DNA from: Flavobacterium anseongense | Lineage (GTDB): Bacteria > Bacteroidota > Bacteroidia > Flavobacteriales > Flavobacteriaceae | Length of the DNA stretch: 64,000 bases | Assembly (NCBI RefSeq): GCF_021608185.1 | Contig: NZ_JAKIHN010000001.1 | Coordinates: 558,001 to 622,000, forward strand | Direction of reading: 5' to 3' | Shown: positions 51,614-59,411 of the stretch, in pieces | How positions within the stretch are numbered: the first letter of the stretch is position 1 | Layout of the letters: each line of letters starts with the position of its first letter | The notes under the pieces: model-generated | The model's database searches: none | Told to the model about the DNA's origin: nothing | The model's input: the letters and a program-made list of their open reading frames with translations, nothing else | Translations under genes and position numbers: made by a program

Positions 51614-53649
51614 ACTGTTTGTTCAATTGGTTGTTTGATTTCTATAGGTATAGTAATTACAATAGATGTTCCGTGATCTTTTTTAGAAGTGATGTCTATA
51701 ATTCCGTTACAGTCATTGGTTCTGGAAATCATGTTTTGCATCCCGATTCCTTTGCTTTTTTTGTTGACATCAAAACCGATTCCGTCGTCCTGTATTTTTA
51801 GAAAAACATTTTCTGAATCTCCACTAATATCTACTTTAATATTCTTAGCGCCGGCATATTTATTAATGTTTTGCAATCCTTCCTGCAAAATACGGTACAT
51901 ATTAATTTTGATAGCATTCCCGATTTTATCCCAATTAATCGATGTGTCAATATGATAAGTTACCTCGGCTTCGTGCGAAGATTTTTGTTCTTCTAATAAA
52001 TTATGAACGATTGAAACAAAGTTATTAATTAAAACCAATTTTTCTCTATTCAGGTCGTGTGAAATTTCACGAATATCCTGTTCAATAGTTTTTAACTCAT
52101 TTAACAGCTCGTTTCTTTTTTGAGGTGCATCAGGATCGGTGCTTGAATTCAAACTATCGAGGTTTAAACGCAATCCAAACATTCTTCCTAAAACACCATC
52201 GTGAAGGTCTTGTGCCAAGCGTTTCTTTTCTTTATTTCTGCTTTCATCAATGATTGATTGTTGCGACATCATGAGATTGAAAATTTCCTCATTTGCTTTT
52301 TGTTGGGCTTGCTTAAATAACAACTCTCTTGTTCTGGCTCTTTGTGCTCTTACGATAAATAGTAATGCCACTAAAATAAAGGTTATTACGAAAATATAAA
52401 GTAGTCTTCTGTTTCTATCTTCGAGGACATCGTTTTGCTGAATGATTTCCTTTGTTTCGAATTGAATTCTACTAAAACGATCTTTAGAATTTCGTTCTGC
52501 AATTTGTAGGCTATCACTAATTCTAATGTATTCATCAGAATATTGAACAGATCTATTTTTGTCAACGTTTGCTGCTTGTTTTAAAGATGCTATTTTAAAA
52601 ATAGGAATATTCCATTTTTTTGAACCATCTAATGCCAGCCTTGCGTATTGTATTGCTTTCGCAGTATCTTTAATTTGTGAGAAATATTCAGACAGATGGA
52701 TATAAACTACCACTTTTGAGCTTTGGTTTTTGCTTTCGTTTTTAAAATCAAGTGATTTGAAAAAGAGACCAGGAAGATTGACAAAGTTATTTGACTTTAG
52801 TTCTGAATATGCAAGATTATCAATAATTATGGAGTATAATCCAGGATTTTGGTTTTTGAGTTTAATATTAGATAGAGCTTTTGTATAAGCATTAATTGCT
52901 TTTTTATAATCTTTTAAATCACTGTAGACCAATCCCAAATTGTTTAAAGTATTTGCCTCTTGATGTTCATTTGTTTGCAAATTACCTTTTTTAATTGCCT
53001 CTAACGCCTTATTATAATAGGAGATTGCTCTACTATATTCTTTTAATTCGGAAGCAACAGCTCCCAACCCATTTAAAGCTGCATAAATTCTTTGATAGTC
53101 GTCTGTTTTATTTAAAATACTATATGCTTTTCTTAGCGATAAATCTGCTCCCAAAAAATCATTAGCGTTTAGCTGAACAATTCCCTTTTTTAATAGAACA
53201 ATCCCATAACTACCTTTGTCAGCACCTTTGTATATTTTTTCAGATTTAACATAATGATAGAAAGAGCTGTCAAGAACATTTTCATTAAAGTAATAGTTCC
53301 CGAGGCATCGATGAGATTTTGCAATATAAATACTATCACTTGAAATCAATGAAAGCTTAAGTAGGTTCTGTGAAGATGTTTTGTATTCCTCCCACCTCCC
53401 TAATTGAAAATAATTGTCTATTATTCGATTTAAGCTATTTCTTTTATCGGGAGAATTTTTTGCCTTAATAATCGTGTTGTATGCAGTATCATTTAATTTT
53501 AATGCTTCTTCGTCTGATTTAGAATTTATAATTTTCGTTAAATAAGTATTTGTCTTTTGAATATAATTGTCTTCAAAAGTTTTATCCCCATGATTATTAC
53601 AATTATATAAAAAGACTGTGAAGAATATTAAAAAATATATTTTTCTCAA
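51610..53649 (-). CDS. TPR-containing sensor histidine kinase 1
   Basis: It is likely a lipid-anchored or membrane sensor. The N-terminal hydrophobic stretch ending FLYNC fits a lipoprotein leader. About 300 residues of TPR-type helices follow (YNKALEAIKKGNLQ, YTKALSNIKLKNQNPG), then one membrane helix (LYIFVITFILVALLFIVRA). The cytoplasmic kinase has the HisKA_3 motif KKRLAQDLHDGVLGR, with phospho-His at residue 490 when counted from 53670. The ATPase domain has ILQEGLQNINKYAGA, DDGIGFD and GIGMQNM. The only starts are TTG. The one at 53670 is part of the promoter TATATTTG, so 53649 is preferred. Confidence 0.88.
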   Translation of the reverse strand: MRKIYFLIFFTVFLYNCNNHGDKTFEDNYIQKTNTYLTKIINSKSDEEALKLNDTAYNTIIKAKNSPDKRNSLNRIIDNYFQLGRWEEYKTSSQNLLKLSLISSDSIYIAKSHRCLGNYYFNENVLDSSFYHYVKSEKIYKGADKGSYGIVLLKKGIVQLNANDFLGADLSLRKAYSILNKTDDYQRIYAALNGLGAVASELKEYSRAISYYNKALEAIKKGNLQTNEHQEANTLNNLGLVYSDLKDYKKAINAYTKALSNIKLKNQNPGLYSIIIDNLAYSELKSNNFVNLPGLFFKSLDFKNESKNQSSKVVVYIHLSEYFSQIKDTAKAIQYARLALDGSKKWNIPIFKIASLKQAANVDKNRSVQYSDEYIRISDSLQIAERNSKDRFSRIQFETKEIIQQNDVLEDRNRRLLYIFVITFILVALLFIVRAQRARTRELLFKQAQQKANEEIFNLMMSQQSIIDESRNKEKKRLAQDLHDGVLGRMFGLRLNLDSLNSSTDPDAPQKRNELLNELKTIEQDIREISHDLNREKLVLINNFVSIVHNLLEEQKSSHEAEVTYHIDTSINWDKIGNAIKINMYRILQEGLQNINKYAGAKNIKVDISGDSENVFLKIQDDGIGFDVNKKSKGIGMQNMISRTNDCNGIIDITSKKDHGTSIVITIPIEIKQPIEQTV

Positions 53650-53667
53650 CGCCAAAAATGTTTTGAA

Positions 53668-53675
53668 CAAATATA
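53668..53675 (-). promoter_or_regulatory. Promoter -7 element of sensor kinase 1
   Basis: The minus strand reads TATATTTG, an exact TAnnTTTG match. It begins right after the T run of the terminator at 53681-53713, giving this kinase and its regulator their own transcript. Confidence 0.55.
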
Positions 53676-53680
53676 TATAA

Positions 53681-53713
53681 AAAAAAACTAGTGAAAATTA
53701 TCACTAGTTTTTT
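53681..53713 (-). terminator. Terminator after the GGRGG-repeat gene
   Basis: AAACTAGTGA pairs with TCACTAGTTT. On the minus strand a run of about nine T follows, placed 31 bases after the repeat gene stop. Confidence 0.8.
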
Positions 53714-53743
53714 AAACTTTATAAAAAATATTCTTTAATTGAA

Positions 53744-54016
53744 TTAATCTCCTGTTCCTAATCCACCTCTTCCACCGATGTAAGTATAGTCACCGGTTCC
53801 TAATCCACCTCTTCCTCCGATATCAAAACCTCCAGTTCCTAATTCACCTCTTCCTCCGATGAAAGTGTAGTCACCTGTTCCTAATCCACCTCTTCCTCCG
53901 ATGTCAGTATAGTCACCTGTTCCTAATCCACCTCTTCCACCAATAGTTGGAGTTGTAAATGACGTGACTACAAGCATTAAAGCTAATAATCCGAATGTTG
54001 TTGCTAATTTTTTCAT
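53744..54016 (-). CDS. Secreted tandem-repeat protein (IGGRGGLGTGDY repeats), candidate peptide precursor
   Basis: This 90-residue protein has a signal peptide (MKKLATTFGLLALMLVVTSFT) followed only by five near-identical units: residues 25-38, 39-52, 53-65, 66-79 and 80-90. Units 1, 2 and 4 read IGGRGGLGTGDYT plus one variable residue (D, F, Y). Unit 3 is IGGRGELGTGGFD. Unit 5 stops after GTGD. It has no Cys and no known domain. It lies between two paralogous sensor kinases and has its own terminator. A precursor of secreted signal peptides is the leading idea; a structural or matrix protein is the alternative. Coding is supported by the leader and conserved units. Confidence 0.85.
   Translation of the reverse strand: MKKLATTFGLLALMLVVTSFTTPTIGGRGGLGTGDYTDIGGRGGLGTGDYTFIGGRGELGTGGFDIGGRGGLGTGDYTYIGGRGGLGTGD
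53747..53944 (-). repeat. Five 33-42-base tandem coding repeats
   Basis: The units are in frame. Silent differences between copies (for example ACA/ACC for Thr and GGT/GGA for Gly) show that the peptide sequence, not just the DNA, is maintained. Confidence 0.85.
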
Positions 54017-54384
54017 AATTTGAGACTTTTATGTGTTAATGTTTTATTTCGTTTTTGTTGTGTGTGTCTTTTAATTGATTTGAGGCAATGGGACACTTTC
54101 ACGATGTAAAACTAAAAAGGATGTCTCTGCAAACACTTATGAATAGTGGTGTTTATGGTAGAATGATGCCGTTTGATAGTGAATGATGGCGAAATCCGGG
54201 TGGATGGTTTTTGAGAATTTTGCTTTTTTGGTCAAAAAGCTTGTCATTATTGGCTTTAGCCAAATTCGTTTTGAAGTAGAGAACTGGAAATTGTGGTTGA
54301 TAACTCCTAAACTAAGAAGTAGAGATAAAATAAAAACAAATACTTACCGATTTGCTTCTATGAAGAAAATAATAGGAAACAAAA
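54017..54384. other. 368-base spacer upstream of the GGRGG-repeat gene
   Basis: It holds the control region of the repeat gene on the minus strand. The best promoter-like match is TAGTTTTA, one base from TAnnTTTG, read on the minus strand near 54090-54097, with a TTTG upstream near 54110-54115. That leaves a leader of about 75 bases. The pair AAACAC/GTGTTT near 54132-54150 could form a small stem. A 74-codon plus-strand frame here has no leader, promoter or family and is judged spurious. Confidence 0.4.
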
Positions 54385-56415
54385 CTAAATTGTATGAGGA
54401 ATGGTAATATTAATGGAAGTGTTCTTAGTATTTGATTGGAAAACAACTTTCCCTTTAAGAGATTCTACACGATCCTTTATATTCTTCAAACCCATGCCTT
54501 CTACATTCGCATCTACATCGAATCCTTTTCCGTTATCAGTAATTGAAAGGCATATATTGTTTTCAACCATAATTAAATTAATGACCACATTAGAAGCTCG
54601 AGCATATTTATTAATATTATTACTTGCTTCTTGGATGATTCGGTATAAATTCATTTTTATTCCACTTGCAATGCTATTCCAATCTATAGCTTTGTCTGCC
54701 TCTAAAATGTATTGTGAGTTAGTTATGGTATTTTGTGTAGTTATGAAATCATTTAATAAAACAGCAAAACTATTAGCTTGGTTAAAAATCTCAGTATTCA
54801 AATCGTGAGCAATATTCCTTATTTCTTGTTCTATATTATAAATGTCATCGATATAGTTTAAACATTTTTTTATTGTTTCTTCGTCTTTTTGGTGTAATAA
54901 CACATTAAGGTTAAGTCGTGTGCTGGCCAATCTGTTCATCACACCATCATGCAAGTCAATAGCTATTCTTTTTTTCTCACTTTGTCTTGCTTGTTCTTCT
55001 TTTCTTTTTTGGGTTAACATCAAATCATAGATTTCCTCATTAGCTTTTTGTTGTGATTGTTGGAATTGCAAATCTTTTTGTTTTGAGCTTTGTCTGGTAA
55101 TAATTAGCAGTAATACAATAATTAATATAACTGCTCCTGCAATAATTCCTATTATCCATTTTTGCTTAATCGCTGTTTCTTTTTCTTGTGTAATTTCGTC
55201 TGTTTCATGTTGAATTTTATAGTACTGATTTCTAGCATTACGTTCAATAAAGAGTAAACTATCATTCTTTTCATGATATTCTTTAATGTATTGAGGTGCC
55301 TTTTTGTTATTAACACATCCTGCATTGCTCAAAGCTGTAAGATAATAATAAGGTGAATTGACCTTTTTCGCATTTTTCAATGCTTTTTCAGCATATAATT
55401 GTGCTTTCAAACTATCTTTAATAACATTGTAATAATTAGAGAGATAAACATAGCTAATTGTAGACTCTTTAATTCCTTCTTCACTATTGTTGAGTAAATC
55501 AATAGATTTGAATAGCAAAAAAGGAAATTCAGAATAATCTTTTAACTGTAATTTACAATAAGATAGATTATTTAGCAAAAAACCATATGCGACTGGATCC
55601 TCTTTTATTAAATTCCTTTGTTTAAGTGCTAAATTAAAATATTGCATTGCTTGACTATATTTTTTTTGCTCTCTGTAAGCATTCCCAATATTATTTAAAC
55701 AAGCTGCTATCCGGTTATCACTACTTTTTTTTAGGTTATACTTTTTGGCTATTGACAAAGCTAAATTAAAAGAGTTTATTGCTTTTTTGTAGTTCTTTAG
55801 ATTGTGTGCTGAATTCCCTATATATAATAAGAGTAGAAATTGATCTTCTCTATGATTTGTTGTTTTAAAATAATCAAGAGCTTTTTCTGCTGACAGATCA
55901 GTTCCTAAATAATCATCTTTACTAAACTGAATTAAACTTTTGTATTGATAAATTTTTGCTAAGCTATAGTAATCATTAGTTCTTTTGTAAAACTTCTCTG
56001 CTTTAATATAATAGTAATATGCACTATCATAGATTTTATTTTTCATAAAATAGCCAGCTTTATATCTGTAATATCTCGCCAAATTAAGTGTGTCTTTTGC
56101 AGTTTTACTCTTTTCGAAAAGAATTTTCCCAGTTGTATTTAAATCATCCCAATTTTTTACACCTAAATAATTAAAAGAAATTGAACTCAAATAAAACCTA
56201 GTTAGTGTGTCATTCTTACTTAAATCTACTAGTGAAAATGCCTTCGCGTTATACTTGTTTCTAAGCTTTGTATCTAAAGAATCATTCCCCGCCAAATCAA
56301 GATACTTCTGAATCGAATCATTCCTAGCCTGAGCATCTTTATCTACAGTTTTAGAAGTACAACCATATAAAGACACCAACAAAATAATAAACCAATAAGA
56401 GTGTAGTCTATCCAT
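54385..56415 (-). CDS. TPR-containing sensor histidine kinase 2
   Basis: This 676-residue paralogue of the downstream kinase has the same order of parts. A lipoprotein-type leader ends LYGC (Cys19). TPR helices follow (about residues 100-350, for example INSFNLALSIAKKYNL and MQYFNLALKQRN), then one membrane helix (WIIGIIAGAVILIIVLLLII) and a coiled linker. HisKA_3 reads KKRIAIDLHDGVMNR with phospho-His489, and the ATPase domain has IIQEASNNINKYARA, DNGKGFD and GMGLKNI. No regulator is directly adjacent; response regulator 2 is 1.4 kb upstream on the same strand. It reads toward the GGRGG-repeat gene. Confidence 0.9.
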   Translation of the reverse strand: MDRLHSYWFIILLVSLYGCTSKTVDKDAQARNDSIQKYLDLAGNDSLDTKLRNKYNAKAFSLVDLSKNDTLTRFYLSSISFNYLGVKNWDDLNTTGKILFEKSKTAKDTLNLARYYRYKAGYFMKNKIYDSAYYYYIKAEKFYKRTNDYYSLAKIYQYKSLIQFSKDDYLGTDLSAEKALDYFKTTNHREDQFLLLLYIGNSAHNLKNYKKAINSFNLALSIAKKYNLKKSSDNRIAACLNNIGNAYREQKKYSQAMQYFNLALKQRNLIKEDPVAYGFLLNNLSYCKLQLKDYSEFPFLLFKSIDLLNNSEEGIKESTISYVYLSNYYNVIKDSLKAQLYAEKALKNAKKVNSPYYYLTALSNAGCVNNKKAPQYIKEYHEKNDSLLFIERNARNQYYKIQHETDEITQEKETAIKQKWIIGIIAGAVILIIVLLLIITRQSSKQKDLQFQQSQQKANEEIYDLMLTQKRKEEQARQSEKKRIAIDLHDGVMNRLASTRLNLNVLLHQKDEETIKKCLNYIDDIYNIEQEIRNIAHDLNTEIFNQANSFAVLLNDFITTQNTITNSQYILEADKAIDWNSIASGIKMNLYRIIQEASNNINKYARASNVVINLIMVENNICLSITDNGKGFDVDANVEGMGLKNIKDRVESLKGKVVFQSNTKNTSINITIPHTI

Positions 56416-56591
56416 AAAGCCAATATAGTAAAAAAGAATTGAGCCCCGATTTGAAAACCAGGACCCAATTCTACCACAATTTAATTTATCTTCATCAAAC
56501 TTGTATTGTTAGGTATTGCAAATCACTTTCAATAAGAAAAATACGTTCTTGATTTCGACATTGTAAAGGTAAATCGCGATTTTCACATTTT

Positions 56592-56640
56592 GGTACACTA
56601 AAAGTGTACATTTTTAAAAAATTCAAATTAATTGTAAAGT
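56592..56640. promoter_or_regulatory. Palindromic element, copy 1
   Basis: GTACACT-AAA-AGTGTAC (56592-56608) is a perfect inverted repeat. It is followed by CATTT and TTCAAATTA at the same spacing as in copy 2. It lies about 180 bases upstream of sensor kinase 2 and just after the stop of the small secreted protein gene. A dimeric regulator site is likely. Confidence 0.6.
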
Positions 56641-56643
56641 AGC

Positions 56644-57042
56644 TTACTCTTCCTTGACAGTAATTACCACATCATTTTCAAACTTATACTCACCTTTCTT
56701 ATATATTTCTTTGTTCGTCAATATAATTTCATATGTATAAATGCCTTTAGGCAGTACAAACAAGCATTCTTTCCCGTCTTTTGGGATAACGAGTTCTTTT
56801 TTTATATCGTCTCCGCTTTCATTTTTGCTCACAATTCTAAAAGCAATCCTTTCGGTAAGTTTGTTTTTTACACACACGCTTTCGATAGTTTCACTGTCCA
56901 TTTTAGTGTCTGATTTTTTTATCTTCAAAACTGACAAACCACTTAATAAAAGTTTACCTCCTTTTATGAGATTGTTAAGATCGGTTTGGGAAAATAAAAA
57001 TTGGCTGACAAATAGAATCGAAAATAGTATTTTATGTTTTAT
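56644..57042 (-). CDS. Small secreted protein B with non-standard start
   Basis: The frame from 56937 (TTG) continues upstream without a stop to 57042. There it encodes a convincing signal peptide (KHKILFSILFVSQFLFSQ followed by TDLNNLI). No ATG, GTG or TTG lies at its front; the first codon is ATA, 16 bases after the stop of the preceding gene. The mature part (about 114 residues) includes GGKLLLSGLSVLKI, SVCVKNKL and DGKECLFVLPKGIYTYEIIL. It looks like a small beta-rich domain. No family is recognised. Either ATA is used or the start has decayed. It is co-directional with secreted protein A. Confidence 0.7.
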   Translation of the reverse strand: MKHKILFSILFVSQFLFSQTDLNNLIKGGKLLLSGLSVLKIKKSDTKMDSETIESVCVKNKLTERIAFRIVSKNESGDDIKKELVIPKDGKECLFVLPKGIYTYEIILTNKEIYKKGEYKFENDVVITVKEE

Positions 57043-57058
57043 GACTTTTTATTTATAA

Positions 57059-57442
57059 TTAACCCATTGCAGCGGCAAGAAGCATTTCTTTCAATTTTTT
57101 TGTTGCAGTAGTTGCGTCGGAACAGTTAGTAATTATTAATCCTGACACTATTCCTTTTGTAGTTCCTATAGTCACTTCTACCTTAATTTCAATTGTTATA
57201 GCACAAGTCCTTTTCTTTGAGTTGTCGAAATTATCGAAATTAAATTCCTGAATGATTTGTTCAGCCTCTTCATTTAGTTCTGTTAGAGATAGAAACTTAT
57301 ACTCTGTAACCTCTTTTTCGTAAGAAGTTATTAATGAAGCGCTTATAAAATCAGCTTTTTGTGTTACTTCACTTTTCTGTTGTGCATTTGCATTAAATAC
57401 AAATAGCGCAATGGCAATTGAGCCAAATAATAAATTTTTCAT
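57059..57442 (-). CDS. Small secreted protein A
   Basis: With the ATG at 57442 the protein is 127 residues and starts with a signal peptide (MKNLLFGSIAIALFVFNANAQ). The mature part has KRTCAITIEIKVEVTIGTTKGIVSGLIITNCSDATTATKKL, with two Cys that could pair, and ends in a small helical tail. A longer frame to 57490 has a poor leader. No family is recognised. It forms a pair with secreted protein B directly downstream, and the two probably share one mRNA beginning in the spacer that holds palindrome copy 2. Confidence 0.75.
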   Translation of the reverse strand: MKNLLFGSIAIALFVFNANAQQKSEVTQKADFISASLITSYEKEVTEYKFLSLTELNEEAEQIIQEFNFDNFDNSKKRTCAITIEIKVEVTIGTTKGIVSGLIITNCSDATTATKKLKEMLLAAAMG

Positions 57443-57818
57443 AAATTTGGATATAATTTTAATTATTGCAGTCCAGCTTTGTGTCGTCAAAACATTATAA
57501 AGGTTGGGCTGCTTTTTTTGGTTGGTTTAGTTGTACTCCTGTTTAATAACAAACCTCTAAAATAAACTTTGAGTTTCTATGTTTGTTTTCTCTAAAAAAC
57601 TAGAAAAATATTCTTTGCATTGTGTCACTAATATGGTGAAAACCACTTTTAACAACCTAAAAATCAGGTTATATTAATGCTTTTTGATTTTGATATAGTA
57701 AAATTAGCTTGATAATTTCACTCTCAAATACACTAAAAGTGTACATTTCATGAAATTTCAAATTAGTGCTAAATAGTACGAAATGTGGAGTTTTTTTCTG
57801 AAGGTTGAATACTGAATT
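57443..57818. other. 376-base spacer between response regulator 2 and secreted protein A
   Basis: It carries palindrome copy 2 (57729-57775) and AT-rich sequence. The pair AACAACCTAAAAATCAGGTT near 57650 may form a weak stem. No perfect TAnnTTTG motif facing the secreted pair was found by eye. Confidence 0.4.
57729..57775. promoter_or_regulatory. Palindromic element, copy 2
   Basis: TACACT-AAA-AGTGTA (57729-57743) is identical to the core of copy 1. It is followed by CATTT, then AAA and TTCAAATTA at the same spacing. It lies about 290 bases upstream of secreted protein A and downstream of response regulator 2. Both copies have the same orientation relative to the genes. Confidence 0.6.
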
Positions 57819-58475
57819 CTATATCAATCCTTGCTTTCTTGCCTCTTTGAGAATATCTTCATCGTTCCCTTTATCAATTCCTAAAAGCTGCTTGAGAATA
57901 GCTTTTCTTTTATCGATGGCACTTTTAGAAAGATGTAGCAAATCGGGGAAGTTTTTGGTTTTGACACCTTGCGACAACAAAGAAAGAATTTGACGGTTAT
58001 AACTATCCATAACCTTGCTTTTATCGTTCCAGGATTTTTGATGATTGATAACCGTTTGGCTAAAGTAAGTTCCTCCTTTAACAACAATATCGAAGGCGTC
58101 AATTAATTCCTGCGCCTTAAAATCACTTTTTACTAAAAGCCCTTCCGGATTATGTTCTTTTATAATTTCATAAAGAACTATCGACTCGTAATGTGAAGTA
58201 AGAATTACAATTTTCGCATTGGGATGCTGTTTTTTCACAACCGGTATTAAATCATCACCGGTATTGATATTTTTTTCTAAAAAAGGAGGAATAGTTAAAT
58301 CTAAAAATACGATATCAAAAGGATGCTTTACCTGAAAAATTGCATTATATGCATCTTCACAACTATGAGCTGCAGTAGTGTTTAATGTATAACCAAAGGA
58401 GTTGTAGGCCAGAATAGATCTATACCCTTCAATAATCGGTGGATGGTCATCAACCATTAAAACCTGTAGTTCCAT
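57819..58475 (-). CDS. LuxR-type response regulator 2
   Basis: This 218-residue paralogue of response regulator 1 has a receiver with VLMVDDHPPIIEGY, phospho-accepting Asp59 in IVFLDLTIPP, VILTSHYES and GLLVKSDF. The C-terminal helix-turn-helix runs from DSYNRQILSLLSQGVKTKNFP through HLSKSAIDKRKA to the end. The two regulators align along their whole length, including the final EA-(R/K)-x-(K/Q)-G-(V/L)-I. It begins 33 bases after the LytTR gene stop, so the two may be co-transcribed. Sensor kinase 2 is the likely partner. Confidence 0.9.
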   Translation of the reverse strand: MELQVLMVDDHPPIIEGYRSILAYNSFGYTLNTTAAHSCEDAYNAIFQVKHPFDIVFLDLTIPPFLEKNINTGDDLIPVVKKQHPNAKIVILTSHYESIVLYEIIKEHNPEGLLVKSDFKAQELIDAFDIVVKGGTYFSQTVINHQKSWNDKSKVMDSYNRQILSLLSQGVKTKNFPDLLHLSKSAIDKRKAILKQLLGIDKGNDEDILKEARKQGLI

Positions 58476-58508
58476 GACAAGATTTTTATCGAAACTACGA
58501 ATTTTCTT

Positions 58509-59411
58509 CTAAATTTCCAAATAATTTCCAGAAGCTATTCTACTGATAATCAAATCAACGTTCTCTTTATAGGATTTTGAGAAAGGAAGTTTTGTAGTCG
58601 AATTTTTAATATAGCAAACGGTATTTCCGGTATGAATACGCGATACCTGGTTTACATTTATGATGTAACTATTGTGAATTCGCAGGAATTGCGTTGGTGG
58701 TAAAACAGTTTCAAAATGCTTAAGGGTTTTAAATGCCGTAATCATTTCGCCATTGTTCAAATGGATATCGGTAGAGTTGTTGTCGGCTTCAAAATAAAGC
58801 ACATCTTCAGAATCGATATAACGATAATCGCCATACGATTTCACACAAATTACAAGCGATTGTTGTGGCTGAACAACTACAGGATTTGTTGTTGTGGCTG
58901 ACTGACTTTCAGCAGACTGAATAACTTTTACCTCAACATCATTTTCGGCTGTTTCTATAGCTTCAGTAAGCGTTTCATCTAAAACTTCGAAGGTTGCTAC
59001 GGGATTTTTTTCTTCTGAATAAGGCAAGTCCGATTGTATAGCGCGGTCAAATTTTAGAATGGCCTTTCTGAAATCATTTATATTCAAAGGCTTTAACAAA
59101 TAATCTATGACTTCATACTGCAAGGCATCATAAGCCAAGTCCTTTTTGGAGGTTGTTATGATGATTTTAGGAACCACTCTCAAATAACGATACAATTCGT
59201 TAATCAGTGCTAAAGAAAGATTGCTCTTTTTATCAGTTGGATCAATTTCGAGAAAGACTAATCGTGGTTGATGCTCCAAAATCAAATTCACACCATCATC
59301 ATAGTTATTGGCAGATGCAACAAAGCTAAGGTTCCTAAAACGCTCGGCAATTGCCTGAGTTTTTAAGACACTTTCTTTATCATCGTCTATAATGATGTAC
59401 GTTTGACTCAT
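58509..59411 (-). CDS. LytTR-family regulator with altered receiver
   Basis: The 300-residue protein has an N-terminal receiver-like domain (residues about 3-125) and a C-terminal LytTR DNA-binding domain (about 200-298, with YIDSEDVLYFEADNNSTDIHL and FLRIHNSYIINVNQVSRI). The acidic pocket (DDD at 9-11), Thr86/87 and Lys107-Pro108 are conserved. The phospho-accepting position is Glu55 (LVFLEIDPTD) in place of Asp, which may mimic the phosphorylated state. A perfect hairpin abuts the start codon. No sensor kinase with a LytS-type domain is nearby. Confidence 0.88.
   Translation of the reverse strand: MSQTYIIIDDDKESVLKTQAIAERFRNLSFVASANNYDDGVNLILEHQPRLVFLEIDPTDKKSNLSLALINELYRYLRVVPKIIITTSKKDLAYDALQYEVIDYLLKPLNINDFRKAILKFDRAIQSDLPYSEEKNPVATFEVLDETLTEAIETAENDVEVKVIQSAESQSATTTNPVVVQPQQSLVICVKSYGDYRYIDSEDVLYFEADNNSTDIHLNNGEMITAFKTLKHFETVLPPTQFLRIHNSYIINVNQVSRIHTGNTVCYIKNSTTKLPFSKSYKENVDLIISRIASGNYLEI

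Noticed and set aside
53744..53944. The tandem repeats as a CRISPR array
   Set aside because: The repeats are directly adjacent, in frame, of 33-42 bases with no spacers, and begin after a signal peptide.
54183..54407. A 74-codon plus-strand frame in the spacer between the repeat gene and sensor kinase 2
   Set aside because: It has no promoter motif or leader and overlaps the 3' end of the kinase gene. Its composition looks random.
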